A DNA stretch of 32,867 nucleotides from positions 1-32,867 of the forward strand of contig CALWFA010000003.1 in assembly GCA_944377465.1 (NCBI GenBank), read 5' to 3'. The position numbers were made by a program, and so were the translations under genes. The notes below the pieces were generated by a model. The model was given only the letters and a program-made list of their open reading frames with translations. It searched no databases and was not told the DNA's origin. Source of the DNA: an uncultured Clostridia bacterium (lineage in GTDB: Bacteria > Bacillota > Clostridia > Christensenellales > UBA1242). Below are positions 1-8,142 of this stretch, piece by piece (the first letter of the stretch is position 1; each line of letters starts with the position of its first letter).

Positions 1-13
1 ATGTCTTTGTTTA

Positions 14-1255
14 TTATTCCCATATTGATTTGATAGCGTTCATTAGACCAATCTTCCCATGTGCATAACTAAGAGAACCTTGCAAATATCCTGCATATGG
101 CTCGCGCATAGGACCATCACAACTAAGCTCGATGCTACTTCCTTGATTAAAACTGCCACTAGCCATAATAATCAAATCTTCATATCCATCCATCTCCCCT
201 GCTTCTAAGACTGTGTCGCTATCTATAGCACTCGCAGTCTGTATGGCACGAGTAAATTTTACTAATTTATCTTTGTCCTTAAAATTGATACAACATACAA
301 TATCGCTAATTGGATCATCGATTTTTGGTGTGGTAGTATACCCCATTTTAGTCAAAGCAAGACTAGCCAGTAAAACCAGTTTCTTTGCTTGAGCTACCAC
401 ATGCGGTGACAAGAAGACTCCTTCAAAAAATGATTTATATCCTGGCTCATAAGATCCTGTGTCAACTCCCAATGCAGGGCTGGTCATTTTATATGAAATC
501 AGCTCTATTAGCTCACTCTTACCTGCTATGTATCCTCCTGTAGGAGCAATGCCCCCACCCATGTTCTTTAATAGTGAGCCAATCACTAAATCTGCTCCGA
601 CATCTGTGGGCTCTTTAGTCTCAGTAAACTCGCCATAACAATTATCTACTACTATATACGCTTTTGATACAGAGCGAATGATTTTGATAATATTTTCTAT
701 TTGCAGAATCGTCAATGCATTGCGTAGCGAATATCCTCTAGATCGCTGAATATATATTAGTTTGGGCTTTAACTTCCGTATTGCCTTTAGTACTCTATCC
801 TTATCAAAGTCATTATTTACTAAGTCTACTTCATGATACTTGATATGATAGTCTTTCAACGACCCTACATCCTTCCCTTCTACTCCATATATCACCTGCT
901 TTAAAGTATCATAAGGCGTCCCAGATATACACAGCATACAATCATTTGGACGCAGGATACCTAATAGAGATTGACTAATAGCCTCAGTCCCACAGCTAAT
1001 AAGCGGAGACACAAAAGCACTTTCTGTGTGGAAAATGTCAGCAAAAACTGCAGATAGTTTTTCCTTGCCTATATCATTGTGCCCATATCCGCTACTACCA
1101 ATAAAATGATAAGATTGTATTTTATTTTTATTAAAGGCGTTTAAGACTTTTAATTGATTTTGAAATTCTACTGAATCAATCTCGTCAAATCTTGCCTTAC
1201 ATTCTTTTTCGCAATCATTCAAAAAATTTATAATTTTATCATCTATCTCTATCAT
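14..1255 (-). CDS. ynbB: Methionine gamma-lyase family PLP-dependent protein (aluminium-resistance family)
   Basis: 413 aa, full length. It belongs to the fold-type I PLP enzymes grouped as the methionine gamma-lyase/'aluminium resistance' family (COG4100). Visible motifs are the N-terminal GSSGYGHND stretch (residues 53-61), VVDNCYGEF with the likely cofactor-binding Asp204, and SLLKNMGGG with the probable Schiff-base Lys230. The true substrate is uncertain; C-S lyase activity is inferred from the family name only. The ATG is preceded by AAGGAG eight bases upstream, inside the 3' end of miaA, and the genes overlap by 17 nt, so it is the last visible gene of the miaB-mutS-mutL-miaA operon. 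Homologues near miaA are common in Firmicutes. The stop codon is 13 bases from the window edge, so its terminator is not seen. Confidence 0.88.
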   Translation of the reverse strand: MIEIDDKIINFLNDCEKECKARFDEIDSVEFQNQLKVLNAFNKNKIQSYHFIGSSGYGHNDIGKEKLSAVFADIFHTESAFVSPLISCGTEAISQSLLGILRPNDCMLCISGTPYDTLKQVIYGVEGKDVGSLKDYHIKYHEVDLVNNDFDKDRVLKAIRKLKPKLIYIQRSRGYSLRNALTILQIENIIKIIRSVSKAYIVVDNCYGEFTETKEPTDVGADLVIGSLLKNMGGGIAPTGGYIAGKSELIELISYKMTSPALGVDTGSYEPGYKSFFEGVFLSPHVVAQAKKLVLLASLALTKMGYTTTPKIDDPISDIVCCINFKDKDKLVKFTRAIQTASAIDSDTVLEAGEMDGYEDLIIMASGSFNQGSSIELSCDGPMREPYAGYLQGSLSYAHGKIGLMNAIKSIWE

Positions 1256-2150
1256 TTAAAAACTCCTTAATTCGCTTACTCGCCTGCTCCACCGTGCATA
1301 TTTCTATATTTGGAATAGTCTTCATAAATGTCAACTGTCTTTTGCAATAGTTTCTAGTGTGTTGTTTTATTAGATCGATCAATTTATCATAATCTATTTT
1401 TCCTTCGAAATAATCAAACCATTCCTTATATCCTATCGAATTCATCGAATGAGTCTCTCTTGTAGCTCCTCGCTTGATCAAATCTCGAACTTCTGTCTCA
1501 AGACCCATATCTATCATATGATCTACTCTGTCGTTAATTTTCGCATATATTTTCTCTCGCTCATCTATTATCCCTAATAACAACACATCATAATCTTTTA
1601 AAATGCTATCATCTGTCTTGTTCACTTGATCCTGATCGCCATTTTGAGCGATCTCTAGATAACGGATCACTCGCTTTATGTTATTTGGATGTACTTTGCT
1701 TGCTAGATCTGGATCTATTTTATTTAAAAGATCCCAAACATATTGATTACCTTTCTCTTGGGACACATGCTCGTATCTATCTCGAAATTTAATATCAGAT
1801 TTCGCTCCACCTAATGAATAACCACTCACTAATGCTTTGATATACATACCTGTGCCACCGACAATAATCGGCAATTTATCTCGCTTCACTATCTTATCTA
1901 AAGCGTCAGCGGTATCATTGATAAAGTCACCTACATTATAATCTTCGTCAAAATCTCTGATATCTATCAAATGATGCGGAACAATAGACATCTCGTCCTT
2001 GCCAATTTTCGCACTGCCGATGTCTAAGCCTCTATATATTTGTACACTATCAGCGGATATAATCTCGCCATTATATTTTTCTGCAATATTGATCGCTAAG
2101 TCACTCTTCCCGCTACAAGTGAGTCCTGTAATAATTATCACCTTTTTCAT
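1239..2150 (-). CDS. miaA: tRNA dimethylallyltransferase (IPP transferase) MiaA
   Basis: 303 aa, normal length. It transfers a dimethylallyl group to N6 of A37 in tRNAs reading UNN codons, the substrate that MiaB then methylthiolates. The sequence shows the P-loop GLTCSGKS (residues 9-16), the ADSVQIYRGLDIGSAK substrate-binding segment, HHLID and GGTGMYIKAL, all family signatures. The start overlaps the mutL stop as ATGA (4 nt), which suggests translational coupling, and the 3' end overlaps ynbB. Many Firmicutes have hfq directly after miaA; here there is no room for it. Having both miaA and miaB in one operon lets the cell make ms2i6A from a single transcript. Confidence 0.96.
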   Translation of the reverse strand: MKKVIIITGLTCSGKSDLAINIAEKYNGEIISADSVQIYRGLDIGSAKIGKDEMSIVPHHLIDIRDFDEDYNVGDFINDTADALDKIVKRDKLPIIVGGTGMYIKALVSGYSLGGAKSDIKFRDRYEHVSQEKGNQYVWDLLNKIDPDLASKVHPNNIKRVIRYLEIAQNGDQDQVNKTDDSILKDYDVLLLGIIDEREKIYAKINDRVDHMIDMGLETEVRDLIKRGATRETHSMNSIGYKEWFDYFEGKIDYDKLIDLIKQHTRNYCKRQLTFMKTIPNIEICTVEQASKRIKEFLNDRDR

Positions 2151-4093
2151 ACTATGCGTTTAAACCACTTTTCTATTTGCTGGCGAGATATTACTGTCAA
2201 AATCGGCCTACCATGTGGACATAACAGGACTGGATTATTAATATCAAGATTTTTAAGCAACTCTTTTATCTCCATTTCACTTAGACTCATTCCCGATTTC
2301 ACACTACTTTTGCATGCTTTTTGCATTAGATAGTGCCTAATTTCATTATTCATATTCGGCTTTAGATTTTTCATGTCGTGGATTAGATCATCTACAAAAT
2401 CTTTTAAACTAATGTTCTTTAATTGCATAGGTACTGAATTGATTATTATCTTTTTATCGCCAAAGGAATCGATATCAAACCCTATCTCGTTTAACTCATC
2501 CTTTAAGGAAAGTATGAAATCGACTTCCGTCTCTGTCATTTCTTGCGTATAAGGTATTAGCAAATCTTGGACTATAACCTGCCTATTCTCTACCATTCTA
2601 GTAAATTTATCATAGTTTAGACGCTCATGACCAGCATGAAAATCTAGCAAAAGCATATTTTCGCCTTTCTCCAAAATGATAAATTCGTCGAAAATCTCAC
2701 CTACGATTTTATAATCTAAGTAATCTTCTACCATCTTATAAGGGTCAGCTGATTGTGTAGTTACTGAATTTTTCTCTTCAAGGTTTTCCTTAGCTACATT
2801 ATCATATATATCATATTGTTCAATATTTTCAGTGTCTTTGGAAGCGACTATAGAAGTACCCGTATCGGAATTATTAGAAGCGACAGGTGTATTAGTATCA
2901 CTAGTCGCGCGAGTCTTTAGATCAAATATCGTAATCGGAGTATACGAAGTTTGTTTTAGGTTCACGCTACGATCGCTATTCGTACTGATATAATTCGGCT
3001 CCAATGAGACTTCTTTTAACGAATTAAGATCTGTCTTAATTAGTGTTTCACTAACATTATTTGATGCTGATAGATCTTCTGCATCATTTGCCTTTTTAGT
3101 ACTTGGATTGATAGCTTGATAGATCGCTGAACGAACTGCTGTGTATACTAAATCATAAATTCTGCTAGGGTTTGCAAATTTTACATTTATTTTACTAGGG
3201 TGGACATTAACATCTACATCTACTGCAGGCATAGTAAGGTTCAATACATAGAATGGAAACTGTCGCGACATCAAATATTCTTCGAAAGCCATATAGACAG
3301 CTTTTGAAACAATTTCGTCGATGACATATCTATTGTTGATCATAAGCGTCTGATAGGTTGTATTGGGCTTGCTATAGCCAATCTTCGATACATATCCAGT
3401 CAGTCTTAAATTTCCTACCGTTTTATCAATAGGCATAATATTTTGTGTAGCTTCTTCACCATATACACAATAAATAGCGTCCAATAAAGAACTACCAACC
3501 GTTTGATATACTGTCCTATCGTCTGCGATATACTTAAAGTTTATATCCGGTTGTGCCAATATATATCGAGATATAATATTTGTGATTTGATTTTCCTCTT
3601 GCTTTGGGCGTTTTAAAAACTTTCTTCTAGCTGGCGTATTGTAAAACAAATTATTGACTTCTATCTTAGTACCTGTCTCACTCGTAGCAGGCATAATCTC
3701 ATGAAACTCCCCACCATTGACATCAATACTATACGCACAGTCACTCATTTCAGTCTTTGTGACCATATTTGTCATACTGACATTTGAGATACTAGCCAGT
3801 GCCTCGCCTCGAAATCCAAGAGTCATTATGGCATCTAAATCTTCTAAATCTTTTATTTTACTAGTAGCATGTGGCAAAAAAGCCTTTTTAATATCATCCA
3901 GCTCTATTCCTTTACCATTATCTTTTACAATAATAGAATCAATCCCGCCATTTTTTATCTCTATAGTAATTTTGGTCGCTCCAGCATCTAACGAGTTATC
4001 TATCAGTTCTTTAACGATTGAAAAAGGGCTTTCTACCACTTCGCCGGCAGAAATTCTATTAATAACCATGCTATCTAGTATATTTATAGCCAT
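2147..4093 (-). CDS. mutL: DNA mismatch repair protein MutL
   Basis: 648 aa. The N-terminal GHKL ATPase is clear: ISAGEVVESP, KELIDNSLDAG (Glu29, Asn33), DNGKGI (Asp58), HATSKI and GFRGEALASIS. A long Ser/Thr/Asn-rich linker (about residues 330-450) leads to the C-terminal dimerisation/endonuclease domain. The metal-binding motif, normally DQHA(X2)E(X4)E, reads DFHAGHERLNYD near residue 482, so Gln is Phe and the last Glu is Asp; the other endonuclease motifs, ACKSSVK and CPHGRP (near 625), are intact. Nicking activity is therefore probable but altered. The gene sits 21 nt after mutS and shares an ATGA overlap with miaA, so MutS and MutL come from one mRNA. Confidence 0.96.
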   Translation of the reverse strand: MAINILDSMVINRISAGEVVESPFSIVKELIDNSLDAGATKITIEIKNGGIDSIIVKDNGKGIELDDIKKAFLPHATSKIKDLEDLDAIMTLGFRGEALASISNVSMTNMVTKTEMSDCAYSIDVNGGEFHEIMPATSETGTKIEVNNLFYNTPARRKFLKRPKQEENQITNIISRYILAQPDINFKYIADDRTVYQTVGSSLLDAIYCVYGEEATQNIMPIDKTVGNLRLTGYVSKIGYSKPNTTYQTLMINNRYVIDEIVSKAVYMAFEEYLMSRQFPFYVLNLTMPAVDVDVNVHPSKINVKFANPSRIYDLVYTAVRSAIYQAINPSTKKANDAEDLSASNNVSETLIKTDLNSLKEVSLEPNYISTNSDRSVNLKQTSYTPITIFDLKTRATSDTNTPVASNNSDTGTSIVASKDTENIEQYDIYDNVAKENLEEKNSVTTQSADPYKMVEDYLDYKIVGEIFDEFIILEKGENMLLLDFHAGHERLNYDKFTRMVENRQVIVQDLLIPYTQEMTETEVDFILSLKDELNEIGFDIDSFGDKKIIINSVPMQLKNISLKDFVDDLIHDMKNLKPNMNNEIRHYLMQKACKSSVKSGMSLSEMEIKELLKNLDINNPVLLCPHGRPILTVISRQQIEKWFKRIV

Positions 4094-4114
4094 ATATCTC
4101 CTTAATTTTTCTTA

Positions 4115-6694
4115 TCATTTCACTAATTCTACAAGGTGCACCAGCGTGTCAAATGCGGTCAATGGAGAAAGTTTGTTCACATCGATATCTTTTAATGTAT
4201 CGATGATTTCACTCTCCACCTGTACCTGATCATTAATTTTTTCGCTTTCAAACTCTTTTATAAGCTCTTTAGCTCTATTGACGATGCTCTCTGGTAAACC
4301 TGCTAAACTAGCAACTTCTATACCATAGCTTCGAGTCGCACTACCACGCATGATTTTACGCAAGAATACTAGTTTACCGCCTATTTCTTTGATTGATATG
4401 CAGAAATTCTTTACACCCTCATATAGACCTTCTAGTTGCATTAACTCATGATAGTGTGTAGCAAATAGAGTCTTTGCTTTTAAGTTTTTGGACAAATACT
4501 CTACGACCGCCCATGCGATAGACAGTCCATCAAATGTCGAAGTCCCTCTACCTACTTCATCTAGAATGATCAGACTATTGTTTGTACAATAATTTAGAAT
4601 ATTTGCGACTTCTATCATCTCAACCATGAAAGTCGATTGCCCTACAGACAGATCATCACTGGCTCCTATACGAGTGAAAATCCTATCTATAATACAAATA
4701 TCTGCACTGCTAGCTGGTACGAAGCTCCCTATATGCGCTAGATATGTGATAAGGGCAACTTGACGCATGAAAGTCGATTTACCTGCCATGTTTGGTCCGG
4801 TCAAAATCATAGTGCGTTGCTCGGCGTCGTTTAGCTTGCAATCATTAGGAATGAAATCCTGTCCTTTCATCATCTTCTCTACTACTGGATGACGCCCAGC
4901 TACTATATTGATCTGTTTGCCTTCAGTAATATTAGGCTTGCAATAATCATTCTCAACTGCCACAGTGCTAAGTGAGTAGATACAATCCACCACTGAGATG
5001 ATGTTTGCGACCTGTTGCATAATCTCTGTATTATTTAGTAGTTGCTCTTTTAGGTTAGCAAATATCTGAGACTCTAGCTTAATAGCATCTTCGTGACTGG
5101 TCAGCACTTCTTCTTCGAATTTTTTTAGTTCTTCTGTGATATATCTCTCATTGTTTGAGATCGTTTGCTTTCGGATATAATTAAAAGGCACCAGATCACT
5201 ATACATTTTATTTACTTCTAGATAGTATCCAAATACTTTATTATAGCCGATCTTTAGATTTTTGATGCCTGTTTTCTCTCGCTCATTGTTTTGTATTTGC
5301 AATATATAATCTTCTGCATTTCGCTTCAAATCTCGTAATCTATCTAGCGAAGAATTAAAGCCCGGTCTAATGTATCCGCCGTCTTTCATAAGTGCTGGTG
5401 GTGAATCGATGATAGTAGCATTGATTAGATCTGATATTGCTGTGGTATCGACGAGATTATTTGATAGTCTCATTAATTGCTCATTATTAGTACGATTGAG
5501 CACAGTCTTAATATTCGGAGTCTCAGCCAATGATGTAGCTAGCGCTAGGCAATCCTTAGGCGTGAGATTACCATACGCGATTTTACCCACTATTCTTTCA
5601 ATATCCTGCACTTTGGATAAGCAATTCTTTAGATCGGCACGAGAAAGTGCATCATTACATAGTGCCTCTACCATATCTAATCTATCATTTATGGCGTTCT
5701 TGTCTTGCAACGGCTGTCTCAGCCAGTTTCTCAGCATTCTAGACCCACCATTTGTACAAGTCTTGTCTATCACCCATAATAGACTACCATATTTGGAATT
5801 TTCTCGCATTGTCTGCTCTATTTCGAGATTTCTACGAGTGTTTGTGTCTATGTACATAAATTGTTCATCGCGTAATAATCTAGGCATCTTTATGTGCTTT
5901 AGCTCGCGTTTTTGAGTCTCAAGGAAATATTCAAGCAATGCACCCACGGCTATGACGCAGTTTTTCGAGTCAAAATCATAACCTTTTATAGACTTTATAT
6001 TATATTGCTTTAATACTGTCTTTTCCGCATCATAATAATTAAAAGCCCATTCATAATAAGCACTGAAGCGAAATTTAGTATTTGATTGTACGCAAGGCAG
6101 ATCATTTGATGCAGAGAGCATCTCTGCGTTGCATATGATTTCTGACGGCATGACGCGTACGATTTGGTCATTGATATATCCGAGCCAATTTTCTCCAGAA
6201 TACTCTGACACATATATTTCACCAGTAGAGATATCACTATATGCATAAGATATAGTGTTTTTTGACTTGTATATACACATTATATATGTATTACAATTTT
6301 CAATCAGCATTGAACTATCTATCACAGTACCAGGAGTAATCACACGGACGACATCTCGACGAACAAGCTTTTTACCAGGCTGTTCCATCTGCTCACAGAT
6401 AGCGACTTTGTAGCCTCTCTCTATTAATTTCTGCACATAACTCTCATAAGCATGGTAAGGTACTCCACACATAGGAGCGCGCTCCGCTCTAGAGCAATCC
6501 TTTCCTGTAAGAGTCAAATCTAATTCTTTACTAGCAATTATCGCGTCTTCATTAAACATCTCATAGAAGTCCCCGAGACGAAAGAATAGAATACAATCTT
6601 TGTATTCTTCTTTTAGGGCTTCATATTGGGTGATCATTGGTGAGCCATCTTTGTTATTAGTCTTTTTTTTATCATTCGTCGTATCTACACTCAT
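4115..6694 (-). CDS. mutS: DNA mismatch recognition ATPase MutS
   Basis: 859 aa, normal for bacterial MutS. It binds mismatches and small loops and recruits MutL. The mismatch-reading Phe-X-Glu is F43-Y44-E45 in LGDFYEMF. The lever/clamp region carries the family stretch IGYNKVFGYYLEVNK. The ATPase has Walker A GPNMAGKSTF (about residues 634-643), Walker B LIILDEVGRGTST, and TLFATHYHEL. The start is the ATG overlapping the miaB stop as ATGA; it adds a short Lys/Asn/Asp-rich tail before the usual PMITQYEALK beginning, and a start at Met20 cannot be excluded. It is coupled to miaB upstream and followed 21 nt later by mutL. Confidence 0.97.
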   Translation of the reverse strand: MSVDTTNDKKKTNNKDGSPMITQYEALKEEYKDCILFFRLGDFYEMFNEDAIIASKELDLTLTGKDCSRAERAPMCGVPYHAYESYVQKLIERGYKVAICEQMEQPGKKLVRRDVVRVITPGTVIDSSMLIENCNTYIMCIYKSKNTISYAYSDISTGEIYVSEYSGENWLGYINDQIVRVMPSEIICNAEMLSASNDLPCVQSNTKFRFSAYYEWAFNYYDAEKTVLKQYNIKSIKGYDFDSKNCVIAVGALLEYFLETQKRELKHIKMPRLLRDEQFMYIDTNTRRNLEIEQTMRENSKYGSLLWVIDKTCTNGGSRMLRNWLRQPLQDKNAINDRLDMVEALCNDALSRADLKNCLSKVQDIERIVGKIAYGNLTPKDCLALATSLAETPNIKTVLNRTNNEQLMRLSNNLVDTTAISDLINATIIDSPPALMKDGGYIRPGFNSSLDRLRDLKRNAEDYILQIQNNEREKTGIKNLKIGYNKVFGYYLEVNKMYSDLVPFNYIRKQTISNNERYITEELKKFEEEVLTSHEDAIKLESQIFANLKEQLLNNTEIMQQVANIISVVDCIYSLSTVAVENDYCKPNITEGKQINIVAGRHPVVEKMMKGQDFIPNDCKLNDAEQRTMILTGPNMAGKSTFMRQVALITYLAHIGSFVPASSADICIIDRIFTRIGASDDLSVGQSTFMVEMIEVANILNYCTNNSLIILDEVGRGTSTFDGLSIAWAVVEYLSKNLKAKTLFATHYHELMQLEGLYEGVKNFCISIKEIGGKLVFLRKIMRGSATRSYGIEVASLAGLPESIVNRAKELIKEFESEKINDQVQVESEIIDTLKDIDVNKLSPLTAFDTLVHLVELVK

Positions 6695-8052
6695 TTAATT
6701 ACTCCCGATAGCTTATGATTTCTTATATTTTCGACTTTTACGGGTGCGAAATAATTTTGATTTACATATTTATAACCTGGGATATAGATCTCTTTCCCAC
6801 CGTCAGTGATGCCCACAGCCACACCATTGATATGGCGTATCAGACAATCATAGGTCTTATTAAAATATTTCTTAATCTGCTCCTTTTGGATCATTTTTTG
6901 TAATCTTAATAGTTTATTGAGTCTGACATTTTTTTCTTTCTCATCTATTTGATTTTCAAAGGTAGCTGCTGGTGTACCCGTTCGCTTTGAGTACATGAAA
7001 GCAAACACTTGATCAAATTTTACTTTCTTTAATAGCTTTAATGTCATCTCAAAATCTCGTACTGTCTCACCTGGGAAGCCTACTATAATATCCGTAGACA
7101 AAGAGATATTTGGTATCGCACGCTTTATTCTCTTGATTATCCCCATATAATGTTTAACATTATAATGACGATTCATCTTTGCTAGGATTCGACTGCTACC
7201 TGACTGGACCGGCAGATGCAGGGTCTTCGCCACCTTATATTCTGTCTTCATTACTTTGATAATATCGTCAGTAAAGTCCATAGGATGCGATGTCATAAAT
7301 TTGATCTTAAAGTCACCTTCTATGGTGCAAAGATATTTCAATAGCTCTGCAAAAGACATCGGATATTTTAGATCTTTGCCATATGAATTCACATTTTGAC
7401 CTAACAAGGTGATATACTTATAGCCTTGATTTTGTACCAAATCCCGCACTTCTAGATAAATATCTTGTGGCAATCTACTGCTCTCTCTCCCGCGGACATA
7501 TGGCACTATACAATATGTGCAAAATTTATTGCAACCATATATAATATTGACATACGCATTGAGATGATCGTCGCGAATTGCTTTCGCGTTATCCATACCT
7601 GTGACAGGCTTTTCAATGATGTCATAAATTTGTTCGCCAGTAATGGCGTGCTTTAGCAAATATTGATCCAGCATATTCATATTATGAGTGCCGATTATAA
7701 TGTCTACAAAAGGCAATTTCTCCTTAAGATTATATTTGCCTTTTTTTTGCTGTGGCATACAACCACACATGACTATTACTTTGCTAGGATCTTGCTCTTT
7801 GATAGGCTTCAAGGCAATCACATTGTTATATGCCCTATCTTCCGCCCCTTCTCTAATGCAACATGTGTTAAAAACTATGACATCCGCCTTATCGATGTCT
7901 TCTGTCTCACTCATATTCAACACTGACAAAATACCACGAAGCTTCTCTGACTCGTGTACATTCATCTGACAGCCATAAGTCACTATGTGATATTTTTTCC
8001 CTTGATAACTATTGCTAACTATCTGAGAATTTTCCTTTTGTACACTTTTCAT
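6691..8052 (-). CDS. miaB: tRNA-2-methylthio-N6-dimethylallyladenosine synthase MiaB
   Basis: 453 aa from the ATG chosen here. It is a radical-SAM methylthiotransferase that converts i6A37 to ms2i6A37. Domains in order: UPF0004 N-terminus with three cluster cysteines (TYGCQMN, NTCCIRE, CGCMPQ), the radical-SAM core with CNKFCTYC, and a C-terminal TRAM RNA-binding domain. An upstream in-frame TTG (8091) would add 13 residues, but it lies inside the -35 element of a perfect promoter and the added residues are Ile/Tyr/Asn-rich and unlike the family. The ATG at 8052 lies only 10 nt after the -10 hexamer with no Shine-Dalgarno, so the message looks leaderless. First gene of the miaB-mutS-mutL-miaA-ynbB operon. 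Confidence 0.95.
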   Translation of the reverse strand: MKSVQKENSQIVSNSYQGKKYHIVTYGCQMNVHESEKLRGILSVLNMSETEDIDKADVIVFNTCCIREGAEDRAYNNVIALKPIKEQDPSKVIVMCGCMPQQKKGKYNLKEKLPFVDIIIGTHNMNMLDQYLLKHAITGEQIYDIIEKPVTGMDNAKAIRDDHLNAYVNIIYGCNKFCTYCIVPYVRGRESSRLPQDIYLEVRDLVQNQGYKYITLLGQNVNSYGKDLKYPMSFAELLKYLCTIEGDFKIKFMTSHPMDFTDDIIKVMKTEYKVAKTLHLPVQSGSSRILAKMNRHYNVKHYMGIIKRIKRAIPNISLSTDIIVGFPGETVRDFEMTLKLLKKVKFDQVFAFMYSKRTGTPAATFENQIDEKEKNVRLNKLLRLQKMIQKEQIKKYFNKTYDCLIRHINGVAVGITDGGKEIYIPGYKYVNQNYFAPVKVENIRNHKLSGVIK

Positions 8053-8062
8053 AGTATTAATT

Positions 8063-8091
8063 ATTATAATATAATATAAAGTATTTTTCAA
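8063..8091 (-). promoter_or_regulatory. Promoter of the miaB-mutSL-miaA operon
   Basis: On the minus strand, TTGAAA (8086-8091), a 17-bp spacer and TATAAT (8063-8068), close to the SigA consensus. Unlike most promoters in this window it has no TG before the -10. The predicted start site is near 8056, about 4 nt before the miaB ATG. Confidence 0.8.
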
Positions 8092-8142
8092 CTAATTTCG
8101 CATTTTAGTTATGAAAAATCTCATTTTGCAAATACTAGATTG

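Noticed and set aside
3717-4229. Plus-strand frame spanning the mutL-mutS junction
   Set aside because: It runs antisense to two conserved genes and crosses their boundary; composition follows the shadowed codons.
5370-5915. Open frame of about 180 codons on the plus strand opposite mutS
   Set aside because: It is antisense to a clear mutS reading frame, has no family resemblance, and no ribosome binding site or promoter.
6010-6246. Short minus-strand frame inside mutS
   Set aside because: It is out of frame within the conserved mutS gene, and no separate start signal is seen.
8053-8091. Upstream TTG start for miaB
   Set aside because: The TTG is part of the -35 element, and the added residues do not resemble the family N-terminus.
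8092-8142. Promoter for the PBP gene
   Set aside because: An AATACT hexamer lies 6 nt before the ATG, but no -35 better than three of six bases is found, so it is not called.
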